Source of the DNA: Bacteroidales bacterium
GTDB lineage: Bacteria > Bacteroidota > Bacteroidia > Bacteroidales > UBA12481
NCBI GenBank assembly: GCA_021160155.1
Contig: JAGHDB010000253.1
Span: 1 to 5,071, forward strand
Direction of reading: 5' to 3'
DNA length: 5,071 nucleotides
The position numbers and the translations under genes are program-made. The stretch's first letter is position 1. Each line of letters starts with the position of its first letter. Shown here in pieces: positions 1 through 5,071 of this stretch. The notes under the pieces were generated by a model. The model did not search any database. It was not told the origin of the DNA and saw only the letters and a list, made by a program, of their open reading frames with translations.

Positions 1-54
1 CTCCTCAACCTCCTCAACCTCCTCACCCTCCTCAACCCCCTCAACCTCCTCACC
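1..54. repeat. Degenerate 9-bp tandem array (CTCCTCAAC)x6, cut by the window edge
   Basis: Six consecutive 9-bp units can be read: CTCCTCAAC at 1-9, 10-18 and 28-36, CTCCTCACC at 19-27 and 46-54, and CCCCTCAAC at 37-45. The array starts at base 1, so it probably continues to the left. Its flank at 55-68 is also C-rich, and the plus strand has no G from 1 to 68. It ends about 20 bp before the proposed start of the downstream coiled-coil gene. The plus-strand frame of that gene stays open through the array (Ser/Thr/Pro codons), so the repeat could be leader DNA or the coded N-terminus of a longer protein. Units differ by single substitutions, as expected of an ageing microsatellite. Confidence 0.93.
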
Positions 55-73
55 CCTCCCCAAATCCCGTCGA

Positions 74-931
74 TTGCTGAATATCCTCTTTACGGTATTG
101 ATCATAATATTGGCCGGTGCGTTGGCATATTTGCTGATCACGCTTTCAAGGGAGCGTAAGGCGACTGAAGAGATGCGGGTTACGCTGGAGATGCAGAAAG
201 ACCGGTTGACCCGGCAACTGGATGAATTATATTCGGCTTATGACAGTTTGCAAACTGAGAACGACAGCATGAACATGCTGGTGGAGCAGGAGAAGCAAAA
301 GATTAAGGACCTGTTACATATCAAAGCCTCAAACGCCAGGAAGATACGGGTTTATCAGGCAGAAGTGGTTTCACTGCAAAAAGTGCTGAAGTCGTATATC
401 GTGCAGGTTGATTCATTGAACCAGGCCAATCTCCGGTTACAGGCCGAGAACCGGGATGTGCATAATCGTATCAGGCGGGCTACCGACATCAACCGCAAGC
501 TGGCTGAACAGAATAAAAAGCAGAAGAGTAAAATAGAGAAAGCATCGGTTTTAAAAGCGCTGGCCATTATAGCCGAACCGATTGACAACAAGGGAATAGT
601 GCAGAAAAAGATCAGGAAAGTGGATAAGATCCGGGTATGTTTCACCCTGAGTGAAAATTCGCTGGCGAAACCCGGACCGCGACAGATCTATCTGCGTATT
701 GCCCGTCCGGATGAGCGGGTGATGATCCGGTCGGCGGCCACCAATGTCTTTGAATTTAACGGTTCGAAAATTCCTTATTCTGCCATGCGTGAAGTGGAAT
801 ACGAGGGCGTCGCACTGAAAGTGTGCATCTTTTATGATTCTACGCCCGAAGAGATCATCCCCGGCACCTATTATGTCGATCTGTATATGGAGGGAGAACG
901 GATCGGAACGACGAGTTTTTCGTTGAAGTAA
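74..931 (+). CDS. Membrane-anchored coiled-coil protein, function unknown
   Basis: I cannot name this gene. The 285-residue product has three visible parts. Residues about 3-24 form one hydrophobic helix rich in Leu, Ile and Ala, followed by Arg/Lys, suggesting an uncleaved signal anchor with the rest facing away from the membrane. Residues about 26-158 are heptad-like and rich in Glu, Lys, Gln, Leu and Asn, typical of a long coiled coil. Residues about 160-285 look like a compact beta-rich domain, with alternating strand segments near 186-192, 204-210, 248-254 and 265-271. The start is uncertain. The TTG at 74 is the only usual start codon in this frame upstream of the hydrophobic helix, the first in-frame ATG (173) would delete that helix, and the frame is open to the window's left edge. 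No Shine-Dalgarno is visible because the upstream DNA is a G-less repeat. The coiled coil could mislead searches towards SMC-like names; nothing in it is an ATPase. It converges on lspA with an 18-bp gap. The frame is certain; the function is unknown. Confidence 0.85.
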   Translation: MLNILFTVLIIILAGALAYLLITLSRERKATEEMRVTLEMQKDRLTRQLDELYSAYDSLQTENDSMNMLVEQEKQKIKDLLHIKASNARKIRVYQAEVVSLQKVLKSYIVQVDSLNQANLRLQAENRDVHNRIRRATDINRKLAEQNKKQKSKIEKASVLKALAIIAEPIDNKGIVQKKIRKVDKIRVCFTLSENSLAKPGPRQIYLRIARPDERVMIRSAATNVFEFNGSKIPYSAMREVEYEGVALKVCIFYDSTPEEIIPGTYYVDLYMEGERIGTTSFSLK

Positions 932-947
932 GCGGCCGCAAGGCGCT
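931..947. terminator. Small hairpin in the convergent gap, weak bidirectional terminator candidate
   Basis: The 18 bp between the two convergent stop codons hold a possible stem: 931-933 (AGC) pairs with 945-947 (GCT) and 935-937 (GCC) pairs with 942-944 (GGC). G934 is bulged, and the four-base loop GCAA (938-941) fits the GNRA type on the plus strand. The left arm overlaps the last base of the plus-strand stop codon and contains the palindrome GCGGCCGC (932-939). Placement between converging genes suits a shared terminator, but no T tract follows on either strand, so intrinsic termination is doubtful. Confidence 0.35.
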
Positions 948-949
948 CA

Positions 950-1579
950 TTACAACCCTCTGAGAAACTTCCGGTGAAAAAGAAGAATCCATGCAACGCC
1001 GATGGTGATGGCGGAGTCGGCGAGGTTGAAGATGGGCCTGAAAAAGAGAAATGACTGTCCCCCTTTCAACGGAAACCAGTGGGGATAGGTTCCTTTAATG
1101 ACGGGAAAATAGAGCATATCCACCACTTTACCTTGCAGAAAATGACCATATCCGCCGCCGGGAGGAAAAAGTTGTGCCACACCACTACCCTGGACCAGCG
1201 GATTTTGCAGATAGGAGTTATCGAATATCAGTCCGTAAAAGGCGCTGTCAATGATATTCCCGGCCGCTCCGGCGGTGATGACGGCCAGCGCCAGGATAAA
1301 TCCGTCGGGGGCCTCTTTTTTGATCATCACATGGATGAAATAGCCCAATGCGCCTACGGCGATCAAGCGGAATGTGGTCAGGAGGATCTTGCCTGTTTGC
1401 CCCCCCCATTCCATTCCGAATGCCATTCCGTTATTCTCAATGAAATACAGGTTAAACCAGTGACCGATAACCGGAATGTTTTGCCCCAGATACATATTGG
1501 TTTTCACCAGGATCTTCAGCGTCTGGTCGGCCAGCAGGATGAAGAAAACAATCAGTATGACTTTGAGGCGGGAGGACAT
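950..1579 (-). CDS. lspA: Lipoprotein signal peptidase (signal peptidase II)
   Basis: This inner-membrane aspartyl protease removes the signal peptide from prolipoproteins after diacylglyceryl modification of the lipobox cysteine. The 209-residue product carries the family signatures in order: ADQ..K near residues 17-22, ENNGMAFG at 48-55, GNIID with catalytic Asp111, and FNLADS with catalytic Asp188. Four hydrophobic helices fit residues about 7-25, 64-86, 93-112 and 187-204. Typical LspA proteins have about 160-170 residues, with the two aspartates roughly 20 residues apart. Here they are 77 apart because of a Gly/Pro/aromatic-rich insertion at about 117-176, which I associate with Bacteroidota homologues. 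The ATG at 1577-1579 gives the expected N-terminus just before helix 1. No Shine-Dalgarno precedes it; the sense strand there reads CACCTCC, which is the anti-Shine-Dalgarno sequence itself. A heptamer array ends 13 bp upstream of the start codon. A run of eight G (sense strand, 1400-1407) lies in the frame, which stays intact. It is probably co-transcribed with the two genes upstream. Confidence 0.97.
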   Translation of the reverse strand: MSSRLKVILIVFFILLADQTLKILVKTNMYLGQNIPVIGHWFNLYFIENNGMAFGMEWGGQTGKILLTTFRLIAVGALGYFIHVMIKKEAPDGFILALAVITAGAAGNIIDSAFYGLIFDNSYLQNPLVQGSGVAQLFPPGGGYGHFLQGKVVDMLYFPVIKGTYPHWFPLKGGQSFLFFRPIFNLADSAITIGVAWILLFHRKFLRGL

Positions 1580-1592
1580 GGGGGAGGTGTTC

Positions 1593-1648
1593 GGATGTTG
1601 GATATTGGATATTAGATATTGGATGTTAGATATTGGATGTTGGATGTT
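1593..1648. repeat. Degenerate 7-bp tandem array (RGATRTT)x8 in the lspA leader
   Basis: Eight contiguous heptamers on the plus strand follow the pattern RGATRTT: GGATGTT, GGATATT, GGATATT, AGATATT, GGATGTT, AGATATT, GGATGTT, GGATGTT. A ninth degenerate unit may follow at 1649-1655. All differences are A/G transitions at units' first and fifth positions. The plus strand has no C from 1593 to 1654, so the lspA sense strand has no G there. The array lies between the DksA-like gene and lspA and ends 13 bp before the lspA start codon. It would be transcribed as part of the lspA leader if lspA is read from upstream. Confidence 0.95.
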
Positions 1649-1732
1649 AGTATTCAGTTGGGGTTACAGTTATTTGTAATTTTAAATTAACCGAATACGT
1701 ATAGATCTTGCTGAACACTAAACAGTTGTGGT
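1649..1732. other. AT-rich spacer between the DksA-like gene and the heptamer array
   Basis: These 84 bp follow the DksA-like stop codon (minus strand) and hold no ORF or good hairpin. The part at 1671-1705 is AT-rich and includes the 8-bp palindrome ATACGTAT. I looked on the minus strand for the Bacteroidota promoter pattern (TTTG, about 19-21 bp, TAnnTTTG) and found only poor matches, so an internal lspA promoter is neither shown nor excluded. Confidence 0.5.
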
Positions 1733-2113
1733 TTAACGCTGCTGTTTTTTGGCTTCGATTGAAAGCGTGGCATGAGGTACTGCGCGGAGGCGTTCTTTAG
1801 AGATCAGTTTGCCGGTTTGCCGGCAGATGCCGTAGGTCTTATTTTCGATTCTCACCAATGCAGCCTGCAGGTGCTGGATGAATTGTACCTGACGCTGGGC
1901 CAGTTTGCCCACTTCTTCACGTGAAAGTACGGTAGCTCCCTCTTCAAGTACCTTAAAAGTCGGGGAGGTATCCTGCGTGTCATTCCCGTCCTGGTTGGCA
2001 AGGGTTTTTTTCAGCAGGTCGAGGTCGTTTTTGGCTTTTTCAAGTTTTGAAAGGATAAGTTCCTTAAATTCAGCCAATTCCTCATCAGAATATCTTGTTT
2101 TTTCTGTCATCAT
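1733..2113 (-). CDS. TraR/DksA-family RNA polymerase-binding regulator with a reduced zinc finger
   Basis: The 126-residue product resembles DksA/TraR proteins, which enter the RNA polymerase secondary channel and modulate initiation, in DksA's case together with ppGpp. Two charged helices (about 9-40 and 64-92) could form the coiled-coil hairpin, with an acidic, Thr/Ser-rich tip (about 42-56). The C-terminal part (94-122) matches the family's finger region: YGIC, then TGK.I.KERL.AVPHAT. Classical DksA has four cysteines binding zinc. Here only Cys97 remains; the second position of the first pair is Thr100 and the second pair is lost, with His114 nearby, so zinc binding by the usual C4 scheme is not possible. 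Two ATG codons lie in tandem (2113 and 2110); either could be used, and the leader has only a weak purine stretch, AGAGAGA. The start is 26 bp downstream of the ileS stop, suggesting one operon. The family is clear; whether it acts like DksA is inferred. Confidence 0.92.
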   Translation of the reverse strand: MMTEKTRYSDEELAEFKELILSKLEKAKNDLDLLKKTLANQDGNDTQDTSPTFKVLEEGATVLSREEVGKLAQRQVQFIQHLQAALVRIENKTYGICRQTGKLISKERLRAVPHATLSIEAKKQQR

Positions 2114-2139
2114 ATTCTCTCTGTTGTTCTATAGATTCC

Positions 2140-5071
2140 TTATATACGTAAGACTTCAATATTTGTTATAATATCATCAGAAATTTCCACCTCTTTGCCC
2201 TCGTTTTTCTCTACCAGTTTCAGTTCAGCCGCGAGGGTTTGGTGTGCAATATAAGATTTAAATTGGTTTACCGCATCATGAAGCAACGGATGTTTTTTAA
2301 TTTTAACAATCACTTTATCAGTTACTTCAAACCCGTTTTCTTTTCTAAGGTTCTGGATTCTGTTAATTAGTTCACGCGCAATGCCTTCATGGCGCAGTTC
2401 ATCCGTCAGGGTAATGTCAAGGGCGATGGTCAGAGTTCCCTCATTAGCCACGAGCCATCCGGGAATATCTTCCGAGAGGATTTCCACCTCTTCGAGCAGC
2501 AGATCGCTGTCACCGGATGAGAGGGTCAGGGGATAATGACCGGTTGTTTCAATCCGGGTGATATCCTCCTGGGAAAATTGACTGATCATGCCGGATACCT
2601 CTTTCATCAGCTTGCCGTATTTTTTACCGAGGATTTTATAATTGGGTTTGATTTTCTTCACCAGGATCCCTGAAGTATCGGTCAGGTATTCGATCTCTTT
2701 GACATTGATCTCGGTTTTGATGATCTCTTCAACCGCCTGCAATTGTCTTTTGAATGAGGAGTTTAACACCGGCACCATGATGCGGCTCAACGGCTGGCGC
2801 ACTTTTATATTGACTTTACGGCGCAGTCCGAGCACCATGGATGAGATACTTTGTGCCAGTGCCATCCGCTCTTCAAGATCGTGATCGATAATTTGGATAT
2901 TTGCTTTGGGGTAACCGGTCAGGTGGACCGACTCTTCCGCCGCATGACCGGTACCGGCATGCAGATCGGTGTAAAGCTGATCCATATAGAAAGGAGCAAA
3001 CGGAGCGGCCAGCCGGGCCAGCGTCTCCAGGCAGGTGTAGAGAGTCTGGTATGCGGAGATTTTATCCTGCTCATATTCACTTCCCCAGAACCGTTTTCTA
3101 CTCAGTCTGACGTACCAGTTACTGAGGTTTTCAACCACAAATTCCTGGATGGCACGGGCCGAGCGGGTGGGAAAATAGTCATCCATGAATTCATCCACGC
3201 GAATGATCAGCGAGTTCAGCAACGACAGGATCCAGCGATCGAGTTCGGGGCGCTCGTTTACGGGGATATCCGGCTCTTCATACCTGAATCCGTCCACATT
3301 GGCATACAGACTGAAAAATGCATAGGTATGATACAGTGTGCCGAAAAATTTACGTTTCACCTCACCCACTCCGGAGGGATCATATTTCAGGTTATCCCAC
3401 GGGGGAGCATTGGCAATCATATACCAGCGAAGGGCATCAGATCCGAATTGATCGATCACTTTAAAGGGATCCACGGTATTGCCCAGTCGTTTCGACATTT
3501 TATTCCCCTCTTTGTCGAGCACCAAACCGTGTGAAACCAGGTTTTTATAGGCTACGGAGTCTTTCAGAAGCACGGCAATGGCATGGAGCGTGTAAAACCA
3601 TCCGCGGGTTTGATCTACTCCTTCGGAGATAAAATCGGCCGGAAAGAAATGATCCAATTCGTTTTTATTTTCAAAAGGATAATGCAGTTGCGCAAAAGGC
3701 ATGGCGCCCGAATCAAACCACACATCTATCAGGTCGGGTTCGCGGAAAAGTTTACGGCCTTCATCATCTACCAGGATAATCTCATCCACGAACGGACGGT
3801 GGAGGTCGAACCGGTTGTAATTTTCCCGGCTGTTATCCCCGGGGATAAATCCGGATAAAGGGTTGGATTTCATTACGCCGGCTTCCACAGCCCGGTCGAT
3901 TTCATTTTTCAGCTCTTCAACCGAGCCGATGCATATTTCGCTTTTTCCGTCTTCGCTTCTCCAGATCGGCAGGGGGGTACCCCAGAAACGCGACCTCGAG
4001 AGGTTCCAGTCGACCAGATTTTCAAGCCAGTTACCGAATCTTCCCGTTCCGGTGGATTCGGGTTTCCAGTTGATCGTTCGATTTAGTCTGATCAGCTCCT
4101 CTTTCATGGCGGTAGTCCGGATAAACCAGCTATCCAGCGGATAATAGAGTACCGGCTTATCGGTACGCCAACAGTGGGGGTAATTATGGACCAGCTTTTC
4201 GATTTTAAATACCTGTCCCCGGTTTTTCAGCATCACGGCTATTTCCACATCGGTGCTGTCGTCCCCGGATTTCAGATTGGCATCATATTCGTTTTTCACA
4301 AACCGGCCGGCAAATTTTTCGTATGAACCGGTCTGCACATATTGTGTTACAAATTGCGGATCAAGATTTTCCACAGGATAAAACCGTCCTTTCCGGTCAA
4401 CCAGCGGCTGGATTTTTCCGTCCCGGTCGATTACAATCAGGGGGGGGATTCCTGAGGATTTTGCCACGCGGTCGTCATCGGCTCCGAAAGTCGGAGCGAT
4501 ATGCACGATCCCGGTACCGTCTTCGGTAGTTACGAAATCGCCGGTGATCACCCTGAAGGCCTCCCCGCGGGGTTTCACCCAATCGATCAGCTGATGATAA
4601 TGAATACCTTCTAACTCTTTGCCTGTGAGTTCTTTAATAATCCGGTAGGGGATCTTTTTATCTCCTTTTCGATAGTCTTCGAAAGGCAGACCGGCATGTT
4701 CGGGATTGAAATAGGCCGGCAAGCGTTCTTTGGCAAGCAACACGCGGACAGGGTCGCCGGAATAAGGATTAAAAGTATCGACTGCCACATAACGTATTTT
4801 GGCGCCTACAGCCAGGGCGGTGTTTGACGGCAGGGTCCACGGTGTGGTGGTCCAGGCCATGAGATGAAGTGTGCAGTGTGCAGTGTGGGGTGTGCGGTGT
4901 GAAGGAGGATCGAATAGAAATTCAGAGTGCGCATCACGGACGACCTGAAACAAGGCGGTAACGGTCGTATCTTTCACATCACGGTAGCATCCCGGCTGGT
5001 TCAACTCGTGCGAGCTGAGTCCGGTCCCCGCAGCCGGCGAGAAAGGCTGAATGGTATATCCTTTATATAAC
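2140..5071 (-). CDS. ileS: Isoleucyl-tRNA synthetase, 5' end outside the window
   Basis: This cytoplasmic class I synthetase charges tRNA-Ile and hydrolyses mischarged Val-tRNA-Ile. The reading frame is open to the right edge. The 22 codons before position 5004 encode typical IleRS sequence ending GLSSHE, so the TTG at 5002-5004 is an internal Leu codon. About 976 residues are visible; Bacteroidota homologues have about 1,130-1,150, so the N-terminus with the HIGH-type motif is missing only because of the window. Counting from the codon at 5004: editing-domain peptide AWTTTPWTLPSN at 50-61, editing motif GTGIVHIAP at 163-171 followed by GADD, WFDSGAMPF at 429-437, GWFYTLHA at 468-475, KMSKR at 502-506 (3487-3501), WDNLKYD at 536-542, the anticodon-binding helical region from about 585 to 700, and a long C-terminal extension to 954. 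KMSKR rather than KMSKS suggests the eukaryote-like IleRS group. A heptamer repeat is embedded at residues about 35-45. It is the first gene of the likely ileS-dksA-lspA unit. Confidence 0.98.
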   Translation of the reverse strand, partial: LYKGYTIQPFSPAAGTGLSSHELNQPGCYRDVKDTTVTALFQVVRDAHSEFLFDPPSHRTPHTAHCTLHLMAWTTTPWTLPSNTALAVGAKIRYVAVDTFNPYSGDPVRVLLAKERLPAYFNPEHAGLPFEDYRKGDKKIPYRIIKELTGKELEGIHYHQLIDWVKPRGEAFRVITGDFVTTEDGTGIVHIAPTFGADDDRVAKSSGIPPLIVIDRDGKIQPLVDRKGRFYPVENLDPQFVTQYVQTGSYEKFAGRFVKNEYDANLKSGDDSTDVEIAVMLKNRGQVFKIEKLVHNYPHCWRTDKPVLYYPLDSWFIRTTAMKEELIRLNRTINWKPESTGTGRFGNWLENLVDWNLSRSRFWGTPLPIWRSEDGKSEICIGSVEELKNEIDRAVEAGVMKSNPLSGFIPGDNSRENYNRFDLHRPFVDEIILVDDEGRKLFREPDLIDVWFDSGAMPFAQLHYPFENKNELDHFFPADFISEGVDQTRGWFYTLHAIAVLLKDSVAYKNLVSHGLVLDKEGNKMSKRLGNTVDPFKVIDQFGSDALRWYMIANAPPWDNLKYDPSGVGEVKRKFFGTLYHTYAFFSLYANVDGFRYEEPDIPVNERPELDRWILSLLNSLIIRVDEFMDDYFPTRSARAIQEFVVENLSNWYVRLSRKRFWGSEYEQDKISAYQTLYTCLETLARLAAPFAPFYMDQLYTDLHAGTGHAAEESVHLTGYPKANIQIIDHDLEERMALAQSISSMVLGLRRKVNIKVRQPLSRIMVPVLNSSFKRQLQAVEEIIKTEINVKEIEYLTDTSGILVKKIKPNYKILGKKYGKLMKEVSGMISQFSQEDITRIETTGHYPLTLSSGDSDLLLEEVEILSEDIPGWLVANEGTLTIALDITLTDELRHEGIARELINRIQNLRKENGFEVTDKVIVKIKKHPLLHDAVNQFKSYIAHQTLAAELKLVEKNEGKEVEISDDIITNIEVLRI
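4866..4900. repeat. Degenerate 7-bp tandem array inside ileS
   Basis: Five contiguous heptamers on the plus strand share G..GTGT: GAAGTGT (4866-4872), GCAGTGT (4873-4879), GCAGTGT (4880-4886), GGGGTGT (4887-4893) and GCGGTGT (4894-4900); GAAGGAG follows as a decayed sixth. On the coding strand they are read through in frame as a His/Thr-rich stretch of about 11 residues (HRTPHTAHCTL), four residues before the conserved AWTTTPWTLP peptide of the editing domain. No stop or frameshift results. Homologues I recall have a short acidic or hydrophobic segment ending in a YFL- or FLL-like strand at this place. Confidence 0.93.

Noticed and set aside
1400..1407. Run of eight C (eight G in lspA sense) as a phase-variation tract
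   Set aside because: The frame is intact, a similar 8-base run occurs in ileS at 4440-4447, and neither gene is a plausible phase-variable surface gene. It is mainly a place to check for sequencing error.
1580..1592. GGGGAGGTG as a ribosome binding site
   Set aside because: It is on the plus strand, where no gene starts downstream. On the lspA sense strand it reads as the anti-Shine-Dalgarno sequence, so it cannot serve lspA.
1079..1615. 178-codon open frame on the plus strand opposite lspA
   Set aside because: It lies almost wholly antisense to lspA, which has all family motifs. Its product shows no domain and is rich in His, Gln and Gly as expected from reading an antisense frame.
1593..1648. 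Repeat array as CRISPR or as a protein-binding iteron array
   Set aside because: The 7-bp units are contiguous with no spacers, so it is not CRISPR. Nothing nearby indicates a replication origin or initiator gene, so iterons are unsupported.
2851..3534. 227-codon open frame on the plus strand opposite ileS
   Set aside because: It is antisense to well-conserved IleRS sequence including KMSKR, and its translation resembles no protein; it is a shadow frame.
3833..3848. Perfect 16-bp palindrome TTATCCCC/GGGGATAA
   Set aside because: It lies inside ileS over codons for the segment IPGDN, which fits the family. One such palindrome in 5 kb is only mildly unlikely by chance, and no operator context exists.
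5002..5004. TTG as start codon of a 954-residue ileS
   Set aside because: The frame continues upstream to the window edge with clear IleRS sequence (ending SSHE), so this Leu codon is internal.

Overview
The window most resembles a chromosomal segment of a Bacteroidales-type bacterium (phylum Bacteroidota). The reasons are the gene order ileS - TraR/DksA-like regulator - lspA on one strand, an isoleucyl-tRNA synthetase with the KMSKR-type signature and a long C-terminal extension, a LspA with an enlarged loop between its two catalytic aspartates, a DksA-like protein with only one cysteine left in its zinc-finger region, and the absence of convincing Shine-Dalgarno sequences. A finer placement, for example a Dysgonomonadaceae-like lineage, would be a guess.

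Layout. Positions 1-54 are a nonamer tandem array that runs off the left edge. Positions 74-931 (+) encode a membrane-anchored coiled-coil protein of unknown function. An 18-bp convergent gap with a small hairpin separates it from lspA (950-1579, minus; lipoprotein signal peptidase). A 153-bp spacer (1580-1732), half of it a heptamer tandem array, lies between lspA and the TraR/DksA-like gene (1733-2113, minus). Only 26 bp separates that gene from ileS (2140 to beyond the right edge, minus), whose 5' end, including the HIGH-type motif, is outside the window. There is no gene-free stretch over 300 bases. I see no rRNA, tRNA, transposase or CRISPR array.

How the genes relate. ileS, the DksA-like gene and lspA probably form a housekeeping transcription unit read right to left: charging of tRNA-Ile, RNA-polymerase-level regulation, and maturation of lipoproteins. 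The plus-strand coiled-coil gene converges on it and need not be functionally linked.

The most unusual content is three short degenerate tandem arrays in 5 kb. They are a 9-bp unit upstream of the coiled-coil gene, a 7-bp unit just upstream of the lspA start, and a second 7-bp unit of different sequence inside the ileS reading frame, next to the conserved editing-domain peptide. All three are G-poor on the sense strand of the gene they adjoin or lie in. They are not copies of one another, which points to a local repeat-generating process rather than a dispersed element. I see no clear candidate for a wholly new multi-gene system here.
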